A stretch of 64,000 nt of DNA from Desmodus rotundus (GCF_022682495.2 NC_071390.1:151628583-151692582); one strand, 5' to 3'; counted from the stretch's first letter, positions 1-12,239 are shown. A program made the numbers and translations. Notes: generated by a model not told the origin, from the sequence alone.

Positions 1-1055
1 ACAGACTCAGTAAAGGTAAAGGTTGACCTTTGTCAAGGAAGCTGCAAGCCTAGTACATGATGACTCATCATGACTGCCTTTTAATTAGGAATATTTATGT
101 TCATACCATCCTGTGTGGTTTCTTTCGGTCTCTGAGTTCCTAGGGCCTGCCGTGCAGGCCTCCCCTGAGCTTGTCAGGTTTGGTATATGGCCCCTTTTTG
201 GTCCATAGGAAGTGTCAGTGTTTGTCTTGCTGAAATGGTGGACCATTGGGGATGCAGCAAGACCATAACCTTGGTTGCAAGTCAAGGTCAAATTTTTCTC
301 AAAAGGGCAAGGCGGATAAATGGGAGGCAGTCAGGTCTCATGGGCCTTAATTAAGAAAAAAAAAAAAACACTTTGGGTCATTTCTAACGTGCAAGCTATC
401 ATGACTGAAGTTTTGCTGTCTGTCTCACTTTTCTGCATTTCGCATCTAATATAATATTTACTTATAGTTTGAGGGCACAACCATGCATCTCTTCAGTTCT
501 CACAATCTGACCATGAGATGGGTATGATTGTTTACCATTGTCATACCATTTATTGGCATGATTGTTGTTGTTATTGTATTGTGATCCATCTATTTCCCAT
601 TGGAAGCACTAAGGTGCCATTCACTATTAATCTGATTCCTGCTAGTTGTGCAGTTGGGAACTGTAACTTCAAGTTTAACCTGGGCCAAGACTGTAAGAAC
701 ACAATGGTGTAAGTTACAATTACCATCAAAAAATTTCCAGAGGCCAGGAGGACAGTAAGAGTTACATAAGGAAATTTCCTATGCCTCAGCAGCTGTTATG
801 GAGGGCTTATTTATTTATTCATTTATTGCTACTTCAGCTTCCATCTGAATTAATATAGTTAGTAGTCCTTGTTGGGTTAGGGAATAATTATGTTCTCATA
901 ATTGAGTTTTTGCATTATTCATACATAAAATTTCTTTCTCAAGATTCCTTTCCACAAGTCTTCTACAACTTCCTTTGCCTTTTTAGTTTGCCTCTTTTTT
1001 ACTCATCGGGGAAGGGGAAATCCTGGGAAAGTTCTCAGTCAAAGGGAACATTTGA
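1..1055. other. No gene seen; AT-rich single-copy-looking DNA
   Basis: No open frame with coding character and no splice-flanked exon were recognised. An A-run lies near 355-369 but no clear retroposon body is attached to it. Short chance open frames here do not resemble any protein I know. Confidence 0.6.
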
Positions 1056-1059
1056 AGGA

Positions 1060-1255
1060 AGTAATAATAATGTTTTGTATTTGTGAAACACTTTTTACTT
1101 TTTCAAAGCATTTTTGCGATTGCTATTGAATTGTCAGAAAAAATTACAGGTATTTCCACTTTACAAACAAGAATCTGATGCTCAAAGAGATGAAATGATA
1201 AAAATAAAAGAACTTGTAAATAACAAAGCGAGGACTTGAATGCAGGTCTTCTAGA
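1060..1255 (-). repeat. MIR-like ancient SINE fragment
   Basis: The block around 1165-1250 reads like the reverse complement of a MIR core: 'ctttacaaacaagaatctgatgctc' is close to the familiar 'tttacagatgaggaaactgaggctca' motif, followed by a degraded 'gacttgaatgcaggtctt' segment. The match is by eye and diverged, so the family call is tentative. Confidence 0.4.
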
Positions 1256-2899
1256 TTAAAAAAAAAAGATGAAAAAAGAACAGAGCATTTGTGTGTTTCA
1301 CAAACTGAAGAACCTTTTCCTAGAAGTTGCCCATGATAATATTATTAGATTTTTTTTTTTCCTGTGACTCAGTCTGAAAAATCTTTCATTCCTTAGGGAA
1401 ATTCCACAACATTATTTTTATCTTTCAAGAGTAGTATTTTGTTTTTGCTGTTGTTTGAAAAATTTTCAGTGTGAATGGTTACTTCTGTGGTTCTTAGAAA
1501 AATAATTGGATTCCAGGAGAAATTTGAATAAGGCAAATCGCACTAGAAATTTTTAGTGTGTACATGTTTGTGCTGAGGTAGGAGAAAAGATAGAGGTAAA
1601 ATGGAGAACTCTTAGTGACCAAAAGTAACTAAAATGTTTACAATCTAAACATTATTAAGGAGCATACAAAGTTAAGCTGAAAGGTAATCAGTCCACACAG
1701 AGAGGGAAATGACATGTGGTTTTGTAAAAATAGGTAGGAGCCTTAAATAAATCTGGGCAGGAATAGTGTGTTTGTCCTAAAGGCAGGGCAAGAAGTCTGC
1801 CACCGACACAAAGACCAGCAAAGGCCATTAAAGGGAATTTTAGGAAGGGAGTGACATTGTCTGAATGGCAACGGAGGAAGTTGATTTTGGCAGCCGCTTT
1901 GGGAAAGGGCCTGAGGAAAAAAGTCTGCAGAAGATTCTCAGGGAGAGTAGTGACTGTACAGTATACGTCGGTGGAGTCATAAAAATGGAAAAGTTTGAGC
2001 ATATAAGAATCATCTGTTTTAAACGTTTAAGGAAGCTTTCTAATTTAAGTCCCTTTAATCAAATCTTATTTTTCATCAGTCTTGCCACTATACTTTAACG
2101 AAAAATTTTATAAGAGTTTATTTGAGGCAAACTGACAACGTATTCTCTAATGCTCTTCACCGCTATACTTTTGAATTTAGCTTTCTTTAAGACCTACTGC
2201 AAATCATAATAACAACAGTGTATTTTAAAATCGTCTGCTTTGACCACCTGCACTAACCCTAGGTTGTGTCCCAACAAGCCTTGGGCATGTTAAATCAGTT
2301 GTCAAGCCCAGCCATCTGGGCATTCCAAACTCCAGTGGTAAGCGTTAACACCTTGGACTTGAAACTTTAAAACAAAACATGCCTTGTCTCAAACAGCATT
2401 CTGTATCATGAATTTCTGTTGAGCTGTTGGGGTAGGAGTCAAAGGCTGGGTCTCTTTTGTTAGCTTTTAGCTTACTGGGATGTGAGTTTCGGTCCTTTGG
2501 GCTGTAGTTTCCCTACTGTCTCCAGAATAGTTTGTTGTTGGGTGAGCACCTAGCAGCCTGTAAGTTTTGTCTTGTTGTTCTTTTTCATTTTCAAAACTCT
2601 TGCTAATTTATTAGCACTGAGTTGCCTTGTGTTTTTAAACTATATTCAGACTAATGGTGAATGTTAATATGTGTTTTAAGTATGCCGGGAAGTAAAATCA
2701 CAACTGTCAAAAAGAAAATAATATATTTTAAAGAGTTATTACTTTCATATATGATATTTTTTTATTATGGAATTTAAGGAGTTTAATGAACATTAATTAT
2801 GAGACCTTGTCTTAGTGACTTTATTTAAGTGCTTTGGGACAGAGCCATTATATCACATCGATTTTTGTTGGTATAATTTCAGAAAGGCCAATGCCATTC
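1256..2899. other. No gene seen; unique-looking AT-rich DNA
   Basis: Nothing recognisable beyond short poly-A and poly-T runs (about 1258-1268 and 1350-1360). The overlapping 77- and 104-codon open frames near 1690-2100 lie on opposite strands, have no protein-family motifs and are probably chance. Confidence 0.5.
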
Positions 2900-2914
2900 C
2901 TAGATGGATGCTTC

Positions 2915-3131
2915 ATTTTTTATCCTCACCTGAGGTCAGGCTCATTGACTTTAGAGAGAGGAGAAGATAGGGAGGCAGGGGGAGAAAGAGAAACATTGAT
3001 GATGCAAGAGAGAAACAACCCACAATCTAGGCATGCACCCTGACCAGAATCAAACCCGCTTCCTTTCGGTTTAGGGGACCTGAGACCTTTTGGGACGAAG
3101 CTTCAACCAACTGAGCCATGCCAGCCAGGGC
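2915..3131 (-). mobile_element. VES-type tRNA-derived SINE with target-site duplication
   Basis: In plus-strand order it shows the SINE tail complement (TCCTCACCTGAGG..., then TTTAGAGAGAG purines), a degenerate B box complement, and the head complement CAACTGAGCCATGCCAGCCAGGGC at the right end. A 15-bp target-site duplication (CTAGATGGATGCTTC at 2900-2914, CCAGATGGATGTTTC at 3132-3146, two mismatches) brackets it. It carries the longer variant tail with a CCTGAGG motif, unlike the copies ending simply in AAATAAATAAA. Confidence 0.9.
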
Positions 3132-3146
3132 CCAGATGGATGTTTC

Positions 3147-3829
3147 TTCATATCAACACTGAAGGATCCATAGGATACGCAGGGCGAAGCAGAACGTGCA
3201 AGCTACTGGCCGATGGGCCTGGGAGCCACAGTGTACGCCTTCGGACACTGAACAAAGGAATTTTCCAAGGAATGTGTTCTTGATGGCTTAATGGAATGTT
3301 CCATAGAAAGGCTCAGAGGATTTCAGCAGGGGCACAAGAACCTGTTTGGCCTTAGTAAAATCAGCCCTCTCCCTCCTATCACACCACCTTCAGCAGGGTT
3401 GAAGGGAGGGCCACACAGCTGACGAAGTTGTCACTTCTCAATGACCATGATATCACCTGTCTCTCTCCTACAGAGTGGCAAGAAGCCAGGCACAAAGCAG
3501 AGGCTGCAATGAAGATCCACACACCCTTCTCTTGAGTTACCATCAGAATTCATCTCATTATGCCAAGTGCCTTATATGTTTCAGCAGCACAAACAGCAGT
3601 CCAAGCCACTGGGTCATTCATTTTCACTCATAGTTTAATACATGCACCGATTTGAATCAGTTTTCCCCTCCTCCCTAACCAGCCAAACCCTTCCACTGTG
3701 TGCTTTGGAGTGTTTGGTTCCTCCTTCTGCGCATGAAGCTTGGCTAGCCTTGGACGACGCTACACTCCTGTCAGCTGCCCAAGTGATTGCTGTGTTCTCT
3801 CCTACACCCCATTTACAGAGGACCTAGAC
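3147..3829. other. No gene seen
   Basis: Moderately diverse sequence with no recognised repeat and no convincing exon. Open frames at 3642-3827 overlap the start of the L2-like region and have no family motifs. Confidence 0.45.
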
Positions 3830-5500
3830 GTGATATCCTTGATTCTTGTTGCTCTCTCTAAAATGTCTTTTAGACATTTTTTATTGGTTTTCCTCTCTAA
3901 AAATAACAACAACAACAACCTATTCAGCTTCTGTGAAGTGCATGTTATCAGACCACTACCCCTCTCTTTTGAGTCATTTACCAGTCTCTTGCTAACTCTT
4001 CCTTATTCAATGAAGATTTTAGATTCCAGTCTTCTTTCTCTCTACCACTACTTCATATCACTATGTTTGGTGACTTCAGCATCCACAAAAATTATCAATG
4101 TAAACACCTTCTTCTCTGAGTTTTTTTTTAATATTCTTACTTCTAATATTATTTTCCTCTACTACATTTCAGCAAAACGCTATCATGGTCATATGCCTTA
4201 GAGAACTTCCTACCACATCACTCTATCACCATCAAAAATCTTGACTTTCAGCCCTGGCTGGGGTGGCTCAATGGATTTGAAGCAAAAGGTCTCAGGTTGG
4301 AGCCCCAGTCAAGCCACATGCCTAGGTTGCAGGCCAGGTCACCCAGTTGGTGGGGTGTGAGAGGCAACCAACCTATGTAAACTCTTGCACATTGATGCAC
4401 CTCTTCCTTTCTTTCTTCCTCCTTTCCCCTCTCTCTCAAAGTAAATAAATACAATCTTTTAAAAAAATCTTGATTTTCAGTATTCCATGTCCTTCTGACT
4501 TACATCTCTTATCTCTCTGACCCTGCCTTCACCACCACTCCCACTCAATCCCTTTGGAGCAAGGAATCTAGTGGCCTTCCATTTCTTCACTGTCCCTTTT
4601 CTACCTATGTTACTGTTTTCTCCTTATGCGGCTTACTGTAATCAATCGCTCCACTGCCCACGCTCACGGCTGCCTCGCCCCTCTCGCTTTCCGTCTCACT
4701 AGAAAACCCCAACCCTGTCTCAAACGTAAATCTCTGTCTACTTCACATTAGCACTGAACTGTTGAACGTGGCTAGCGAACAATATGCAACCATGTAGACT
4801 CCTCTTCCTTCACAATCTTAAACCATGAACTTCAAGTCAGCCTATCCCGTGCAACAGTCTTGCTACATTTTCCTAGTCTCCCCCACTCTCCTAGATAATT
4901 CTTTCACAGCTTCTTCTCTATCTTCAACCCTCAACTACCCCCACCTCACTTTTCATTTTTAGATAATGACCACTCTTGTGAGAAAACAGAAGCGTTCGGG
5001 GAAAAACCACTTGTTATTTCTTCACCAGATCAGTCAGCCTGCCCGCATCAGTACCTGTGTACATTGCCTTCCCTTCTGTCGCCATCGGTGCACCCGCCCG
5101 AAGCCACCATCGCCGTGTGTGCATCAGGTCCTGTCCTTTTGGCCCATCAGTGACTTCAGTCCGGGAGTACCCCCTCTCCCCTACATTGACAATTTTCCCT
5201 GGTGTCTCGATCATTCCCATCAGACTATAAGCAGGATATACATTCTCTCTAGTATCCGTGTCCCCCTCAAGTCATGTCACACTTTCCTATTCCTTTTTAT
5301 TGCATTCATCCATTACGAATTGTCTAGTATTACTGTCTCTACTTTGTCACCCCATTTTCAATTCAACTCACTCCAATTCTGTCCTTTGCACTGACTGTTC
5401 GTCCAGTACTTTATGCTTCCTGATGACGTCATATTTGTATTCTCTCACAAATATGCTCTTCTTGTGTAAGCTAGTTAGGATTGGTTTATCTCACTTGCAA
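3830..5500 (+). repeat. Ancient LINE2-like fragment, interrupted by a SINE
   Basis: The pyrimidine-rich text contains phrases typical of L2 read in the sense direction, such as 'tggtgacttcagcatccac' near 4070 and 'ctgacttacatctcttatctc' near 4495. A VES SINE interrupts it at 4251-4462. Reading frames are broken throughout; the 142- and 153-codon frames here are decayed LINE text, not genes. The outer limits are uncertain by a few hundred bases. Confidence 0.5.
4251..4462 (+). mobile_element. VES-type SINE inserted into L2-like sequence
   Basis: It begins GCCCTGGCTGGGGTGGCTCA, passes through a tRNA-like domain and a T/C-rich section, and ends in an A-rich tail (AAATAAATACAATC then an A-run). 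A 17-bp duplication with one mismatch flanks it (4234-4250, AAAAATCTTGACTTTCA; 4463-4479, AAAAATCTTGATTTTCA), so the insertion point in the older L2 is exact. Confidence 0.92.
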
Positions 5501-6525
5501 TGAAAACACTTTGACCAATACACGATTACATGGTATTTTTAGGAAGTCAGTAAGTTAGCACATGTAGAATAATAGCAATCAAACCCCTGGCATTGACAAA
5601 ATGACTCCTTCGAGCAACACGTTCTCTCTTCATAGAGCTAGGAGGAAGGCTGCCACAATCTTCCGTGACCCCCCGTTTCTCTGCCTGCATGGCTAACCAC
5701 TTCTATTCTGATGGGCTTTTTATCTCATTAGATGTCACATTTTATCCTTTTCAGACAAGTCTTATAGAGTTCGGAGCCATTCTCCTTATGGCGACTTTGG
5801 ACTTCTCCTCTCTAAAGCATTATGTGTTGATTTTACAATGCACTCCAAGGTGACCTTTACACCACTCTCATTTCCAGACTCCTTGAGACACTTGAATGCA
5901 GTCTCCAAACACTCACAATAGCTTATGCCCCGTTTGGCTTGTCTGTTCATGGGTATTGACTAAGCTGAGAGGTCTTATGAACTCTGTTGTCTGTCTTACT
6001 CTCATCCTCCTTGATTCATTTATAGGTTTCTTAGGGCGATTTATAGGGGCTATAGCCAGGCTTCTTCATCCCAGTTGCTCTAATGCCACCGTGGTCAAAT
6101 ACTACCTTCCTGATTTCTCTATTAACCTTCTTGGACCCTACTCTTCTGAGACCTTTCTATGTGATTTAGGCAAGAGTAATGAAGGAATCCTGGGAATAGC
6201 AAGCATAAAGACCAATTTCATCCGGATACCTAGAGAACAGTAGGAGATGGTGCTAGAAATATAGGTTGGGGTCTGTGATGTGACAACCCAGATTCTGAGT
6301 TCCAACCCAGATTCTCTGAGGCCGGCATAATCTCCACGTCAGGAAAGAGACCGACTTGAAGCCCAGATGCTTCCTCCCTTGCTGCGCTCCACAAAGCCTG
6401 CCCACTCCATTGTGCGGCAGGACCAGCCTCGAGTCTCCCATTAGCGCCACTTTAGACTGGCTATTGCCACCATTTTCCCATTTTTATTGCTCTTGCTGGA
6501 CTTTCCTCGGTCACAAGTTCTCCAA
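5501..6525. other. No gene seen
   Basis: No recognised repeat or exon. A 115-codon frame at 5896-6243 has a hydrophobic stretch but is not flanked by usable splice sites or a promoter, resembles no family I know, and is probably chance. Confidence 0.45.
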
Positions 6526-6541
6526 TGTGAAGGACACTTTT

Positions 6542-6739
6542 CTTAAACCCACACCTGAGGACATGTTTATTGATTTTAGAGAGAGAGGAAGAGAGAAAGA
6601 AACATCGATTCATTGCTTCCCACATACCCTGACCAGGGTTCCAACCCCCGACCGAGATATGTGCCCTGACCGGGGACGGGCCACGAACATTTTGGTGTAC
6701 AGGACGATGCTCCAACCAACTGAGCCACCCGGCCAGGGC
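6542..6739 (-). mobile_element. VES-type SINE with perfect target-site duplication
   Basis: Read on the minus strand it starts GCCCTGGCCGGGTGGCTCAG and ends in the purine-complement tail with the CCTCAGGTGT variant. It is bracketed by an exact 16-bp duplication, TGTGAAGGACACTTTT, at 6526-6541 and 6740-6755. The perfect duplication suggests a comparatively recent insertion. Confidence 0.95.
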
Positions 6740-6755
6740 TGTGAAGGACACTTTT

Positions 6756-7909
6756 GATGCCAGTTCCATTTTGGAGGCTAGAACAAATTGTTTTCTTACT
6801 TGCGTGAAAATTACTCACCTGACATCTGTAGGCTAGAAAGGTTCACATAGCAAGATTTCCATAAATAGACCACAAATACTTGTGTCGAGTGAGATTTTAC
6901 AACAGCCATCAGGTATTTACACACAGTTATGAAACTTGGAAAATGGGACCTGCTCAAGACTCAGGACATGGAGAGCTGAGTATTTTCCTGAGGGGAATGA
7001 AACCCCTCACAGATGAAGATTTACATTGCTTTTCTGAAAGAGCACAATTCTCTAAATGTAAGATGTCTCTCTGAAGGACAGTTTAGCATGTTGTCTGGTT
7101 ATTCTGGACTTTTTTCCTATGTTAAAGGAGTAGTTTACTGAAAGAAGACATTGGTTTTCTTTAGTTGATTTGTAAAAATATTAACTATGTTGGTAGTTTT
7201 ATGATGTGTATAAAATAGACAATTTCTGGTGTATTACTATATTATCAGTGTGACTACTATATTATTAATCAGCTTGTCATTTACATAATTAGTATATGGG
7301 TAATATATAAATACATATATACATACAGTCTCCATGTCAGTTACCAATACATTAAAATTTAGGCCAAATTTAGAGTTGTAGAAAAGGAGTAAAATGTTAA
7401 GGTTTTTATTTGTTTTGTTGGTAAAATATTTGTTTGTAAAACATTAAGGTTTTTATGGTTCAAATAAAAAAAACAGACACTAATGAATAGATGACCAAAT
7501 ATTGAGATAATTGCAGCGAAGCTAATTTTAAATGTATCCATGTGATCGATCAAATTCTCTGTTTCATTTTGCTATGAATGACTGACAGAAATATGTATTG
7601 GTATCTCTGTATTATTATTATTCTAATTAGTTAGCAGAATTACTTAAATCTGTGTATCTTTATGTGCTTATCTAGGAACTATCTGGAAAATAGGCAAGCA
7701 AAGCCAAATTTAGAAGATAAACTTGAGAATGATGATGGAATAGGGTCTGAGCCAAGGCACATGCAGTGGTTCCTCAGAGACCTCGTTTCTCATACCTTTC
7801 TGTTTCCTCTCCTCTCTCTCTCACCTGAGGAGTTTACGATAATATATTTCATTTTTTCCCCAAAAAGATCAAGTAATACTTCCAGCTATAGCCAATTATG
7901 CTATCTATC
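6756..7909. other. No gene seen; AT-rich DNA
   Basis: No exon or promoter recognised. The section 7230-7330 is very AT-rich. 7380-7460 contains a local imperfect duplication (two copies of a TTAAGGTTTTTAT-like phrase about 60 bases apart). Confidence 0.5.
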
Positions 7910-7925
7910 AAAACATTCTTTCTTT

Positions 7926-8307
7926 TTTTAAAAAAATATTTTATTGTTGTTCAGTTACAGTTGTCTGCATTTCCCCCCCCCCCCACCCCAGCTAAACCCA
8001 CATCCCTCTCTTGCTTCCACCCTCCCCCTTGGTTTTGTCCATGTGTCCTTTATAGTAGTTCCTGAAAACCCTTCTCCCCACTGTCTCCTCCCCACCTCCC
8101 CTCTGGCTATTGTTAGATTGTTCTTAACTTCAATGTCTCTGGTTATATTTTGTTTGCTTTTTTCTTTTGTTGATTATGCTCCAGTTAAAGGTGAGATCAT
8201 ATGGTATTTGTCCCTCACTGACTGACTTATTTCACTTAGCATAATGCTCTCCAGTTCCATCCATGCTGTTGCAAAGGGTAGGAGCTCCTTCTTTCTCTCT
8301 GCTGTGT
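7926..8307 (-). mobile_element. 5'-truncated bat L1 3' end
   Basis: The plus strand begins with a T-rich/AATATTTTATTG stretch (the complement of an L1 A-tail and 3' end), then a C-rich 3'UTR tract with a C-run at about 7973-7984. It ends in the L1 phrase 'cttagcataatgctctccagttccatccatgctgttgc'. A 16-bp duplication with one mismatch flanks it: AAAACATTCTTTCTTT (7910-7925) and AAAACATTCCTTCTTT (8308-8323). Only the last ~380 bases of L1 were inserted, the usual 5' truncation. Confidence 0.88.
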
Positions 8308-8442
8308 AAAACATTCCTTCTTTACCTTGACAAAAGTAATCACCTTTAATTTTGAATCAAATTTAAAGGCAGAGAAAAAAACAGGTTTTGCTGGAACCTA
8401 TAATTGGAATCCAAAATGCTGCCCATTGTGTCTCCTTAAGCT

Positions 8443-10399
8443 TTTTAAAAATATGTTTTATTGATTATGCCATTACGGTTGTCAAAGTTTTCCCCTTTGC
8501 CCCCCTCCACCCAGTATCCCCACTCCCTCCAGCTGTACCCTCTGAGTTCATGCCCACGAGTCATGCATATAATGGCTACTCCATTACCTATACTGTTCTT
8601 AACATCTCCCCATCTGTTTTGTACCTACCAATTTGTGCTTCTTAGTCCCTGCACCTTTCCCCCTCCATTTGCAACCCTTCTTCCAACTGATAACCCTCCA
8701 AATGATCTCCATATCTATGGTTCTGTTCCTGTTCTGCTTGTTTATTTAGTTTATTTGGATTCAATTATTGATAGTTGTGAATTTATTGCCATTTTCATGT
8801 TCATCATTTTGATCTTCTTTTTATTAACTAATTTGCTTTAACATTTCATATAATAATGGCTTGGTGATGAACTCCTTTAATTTCACCTTGTCTGGGAAGC
8901 ACTTTACTGACCTTCCATTCTAAGTGAAAGCTTTGCTGGATAGAGTAATCTTGGTTGTAGGTCCTTGCTTTTCATCACCTTGAATACATCTTGCCAGTCC
9001 CTTCTTGCCTGCAAGTCTCTTTTGAGAAATCAGCTGATAATCTTATGGGAACTCCCCTGTAGGTAACTACATTAACTTCTCTTCTCTTGCTGCTTTTAGA
9101 TTCTCTCTATCTTTAACCTGCGACATTCTAATTATGATGTGTCTTGGTGTAGAACTCTTTGCATCCATCTTGTTTGGGACTCTCTGTGCTACCTGGACTT
9201 GTATGTCTATTTAGTTTACCAGATTAGGGAAGTTTTCTTTCATTATTTTTTTTTCAAATAAATTTTCAATTTCTTGTTCCTCCTCTTCTCCTTCTGGCAC
9301 CCCATATGATTCAGATGTTGGTACGTTTAAAGATGTCTCAGAAGTTCCTAAGCCTATCCTTGTTTTTTTTTTTTAATTCTTTTTTCTTCCTGCTGTTCTG
9401 ACTGAACGCTTTTTTCCTTCCTTGTGTTCCAAATCATTGATTTGATTCTCGGATTTATCCCTTCCACTGTTGGTTCCCTGTAGATTTTTCTTCATTTCAC
9501 TTAATGCAGCCTTCATTCCTTTCTGGGTCCTTTTTATGGAATTGAAGTACCTGGTGAGTTCCTGGAGCTTTGAACTCTGCATCTGACGGGTTGCTTATCT
9601 CCATTTCATTTAGTTCTTTTTCTGGGTTTTGTTCTGTTTTTTCATTTGGGCACGTTTCTTTGTCTCCTTATTTTGGCAGCCTCCCTGTGTTTGTTTCTGT
9701 GTATTAGGTAGAGATGCTTGGACTCCCGGTCTCAATGCACCTGTTGAGTTGGATGGGGCAGAGCCTTAGGTAATTGCCAGGGTGGGGCAACTCTGTGTCA
9801 CCCCTCTGTGGCTTGTTGTGGAGAAGGGCTCACAGAGGGGACAGTGCCACTGCCTGGCCTCTGGAATTTGTCTGCGAGGAAGCTGTCTCCTGGCATTTGC
9901 ACTTCACATTCTCCCCATATCCCACTGGTGCCCTTCCAGCTGTTGCCCTGGTACTGAATCCCTGAGGGGGGTGGGTCTACGTGAGTCCTAAGCCCTTTAT
10001 GGGACCTTTAAGAGGATGCAGTTTCTTCTCCTGCCCCAAACCCCATTGGTTTTCATAGCCAGAAATTGTGGAGACTTATTTTCCTTGTGCTGGGACCTTG
10101 GACTGGGTGGTCTGGACTGGGGCGGGATCCTTTGCTCCCAAGGTATTACCCCTGTTTTTTTATCCACCACACATGGATGTGGGACCACCTGTTCCTGTCT
10201 CCATGCCTCTCCGACCCTCTCCGTGTCTCTGCCCCTTCTCCCTGTCTGGATAAGTGTGGTTCTTTTAAATCCTTGGCTGTTGGACTTCCCCACAGCTTGA
10301 TTTCTGACAATTGTGGGTGACAATTCTGGGTGATATTTTGTTTTGTAGCATAGCTTTGCTATAAGTCATGTTTACCTATGCCTCCATCTTGACCAGAAG
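8443..10399 (-). mobile_element. Half-L1 (HAL1-like) element, copy 1: 5' leader + ORF1 remnant + 3'UTR, no ORF2
   Basis: Read on the minus strand: a leader from about 10399 to 9727 starting CTTCTGGTCAAGATGGAGGC, an ORF1 remnant (about 9726-8840), then directly the L1 3'UTR (about 8839-8443) ending in the A-rich tail. The roughly 3.8 kb ORF2 expected between ORF1 and the 3'UTR of an autonomous L1 is absent. The leader start matches that of the copy at 57942-60076 (CTTCCAGTCAAGATGG), so both reach what looks like the true 5' end. No clear target-site duplication was found; GACCAGAAGT occurs twice near the right edge (10391-10400, 10405-10414). This copy is the most diverged of the three. Confidence 0.75.
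8840..9726 (-). pseudogene. Decayed L1 ORF1 (ORF1p) of half-L1 copy 1
   Basis: The largest surviving frame, 9373-9582, includes ENQINDLEHKEGKK, an ORF1p coiled-coil segment shared with copies 2 and 3. Further along the minus strand are remnants of the C-terminal region, seen as the complement of 'gagaaatcagctgataatcttatggg'. ORF1p is an RNA-binding trimer that packages L1 RNA and has no catalytic activity. The start codon position has decayed (CCG in place of CAT near 9726 on the plus strand) and several frameshifts make it non-coding. Confidence 0.75.
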
Positions 10400-10419
10400 T
10401 TATTGACCAGAAGTCCTAT

Positions 10420-10624
10420 TTTTTTTTCTTTTTGGTTTTATTTTAGAGAGAGGGGAAGGGAGGGAGAAAGAGAGGGAGAGAAAGATCAATGTGTGGTTGC
10501 CTTTCATATGGCCCCCACTAGGAACCTGGCCTGCAACCCAGGCATGTGCCCTGACTGGGAATCAAACCAGAGACCCTTTGGTTTGCAGCCTGCGCTCAAT
10601 CCACTGCACTACACCTACCAGGGC
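10420..10624 (-). mobile_element. VES-type SINE
   Basis: Minus-strand copy with the head complement ending CCTACCAGGGC at 10624, the B-box complement 'ggaatcaaaccagagaccc', and a purine tail complement (GAGAGAGGGGAAGGGAGGGAG) preceded by a T-run. It abuts half-L1 copy 1 and lies 50 bases from a plus-strand SINE. No clear target-site duplication seen. Confidence 0.9.
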
Positions 10625-10674
10625 CTGTTTTCCTAAACTTTTGATGTACCTAGTCATAGAGCAAAAACCAATTA

Positions 10675-10878
10675 GGCCTGGTCAGGTGGCTCAGTAGGTT
10701 AGAGCATCATCTCTATATGCCAAGCTTGTGGGTTCTATCCCTGGTCAGGGAACATGCAAGAATCAACCAATGAATGCATAAATAAATGGAACAAGAAATT
10801 GATGTTTCTCCCTCTCTCTCTTTTTCTCCCCTTCCTATAAATAAATAAATACATACATACATACATACATAAATTTTT
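10675..10878 (+). mobile_element. VES-type SINE with variant head and ACAT-repeat tail
   Basis: It starts GGCCTGGTCAGGTGGCTCAG, continues through a tRNA-like domain ('gggttctatccctggtcaggg') and ends in AAATAAATAAATACATACATACAT. An exact 12-bp duplication AAAAACCAATTA (10663-10674 and 10879-10890) flanks it. The short head and middle mark a SINE subtype different from most neighbours. Confidence 0.92.
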
Positions 10879-10890
10879 AAAAACCAATTA

Positions 10891-12239
10891 AACTTGCCCC
10901 AAGAAAATGATGGATGGTGCAATTAGTAAAAATGGGCTCCATTGGATACAGCCAAAGGTGATAGCTCTCTTTGTCCTGCATGCTGACAAAAAAAATGGTA
11001 TCATGACAACAATTTAAGAAAAAGTGATTATTGTCTCAACTGCTGGCATCAGAATTTTTCTCGGGGAGATTTTCAGATTGTCTCTGTTTTGGAAGAATGC
11101 CTCAATAAGTGATGGAGACCCTGAGGTCTCAGATATCAACTGGTGACATAGCTTTAGAAAGGGAGTCAACACTGACAGACTTGGGAATTTGCTGGATAGG
11201 AGGAGAAAGATTCTTGGCTACTGGGAGAATGTGAGGAAGGCAGGGAGAGGAAAAGGGCATGTGTGTCAAGAGGAGAGAACGACCAGGGATCACGGCAGAG
11301 GGCCATGAGACCGTTGGTGGTAGGGGCCAAAAGGATTCTGAAGAAGAGAGGGTAATAAAATACTACTTTGAGCTGTTTGTGAGGCTGTGCCTGCTGAGAC
11401 TGCTCCCTTCCACTCCCAGCTCTCCTGTGAAGTCTGCCACTGTTACAATGTCTCCATGGGTTCCTTAGTTTTCTTGATATTGAAAGAGCTCAGAAGTGTG
11501 TCATCAGGGAGAAAGAATGAACCTGGATGCAAAGGTGGACACAAAATTCCCCATTCCACACCCCTGCCCTGGTAATTCACAAAGATACTTGGGAAGGCTT
11601 TGGGACTTTGCAGAAGATGTTCAGGCTCATTTTCTAAATCTAAACCTTAAGAGGCCAGGTGTCTCTGGCTGACATCTAGGTTTTATGGGAGGGAATGTGT
11701 TTGTTCCCTTAAACTTGCCTGGTAAAATGCAGTATGCCTAGTATTTTTAGATCAACAGCGTGAACTCTTATACTGTAAACATGCCCCAAACATTACGTTG
11801 GGTATACATTGTAGCAATGAATACTCTCACAAGGGCTTTCACAGATATCCAAGGCAGCTATCTTGTTAAATTTGGGCCCCATTCCACGTAAACAGTATAA
11901 TCGCTCAGAAAGAGACTGGGTTTGAGTGAAGTCTGTGGTCCCATAGAACACACCTTCTTCATTACTTTCTGCCTCCTCTTTTCCTCCTCACTCTTACCTT
12001 TCTCCTACAATTATCCCAGAATTCTGTAAATGAATGGCAGCTGAGGGTGCACTAAGGGAAGAAATTGAGAGGCAGCATGGAGTTAAGCATCCTCCATAAA
12101 GGGAAAATAACAAGGTCTTCTTAGGGGTGGTCGTGGAATTTCAATGATATAATACATGTGAAGTAGTAAGAACAGAACCTGGCGTGGTACAATAGTAATA
12201 CTGAGTCTAGGGAATACAGTCTAGAGTCTAGAAGTCTTT
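10891..12239. other. No gene seen
   Basis: Mixed-composition sequence without a recognised repeat. Small open frames at 11259-11575 overlap each other in different frames and have no family signature or flanking splice sites that I could support. Confidence 0.5.

Noticed and set aside
4966..5394. 142-codon plus-strand frame
   Set aside because: Lies in pyrimidine-rich L2-like sequence, has no domain, and overlapping frames are equally open.
10391..10414. GACCAGAAGT repeated twice as target duplication of half-L1 copy 1
   Set aside because: Both copies lie on the right side of the element; a true duplication would have one copy at 8430-8443, where it is absent.
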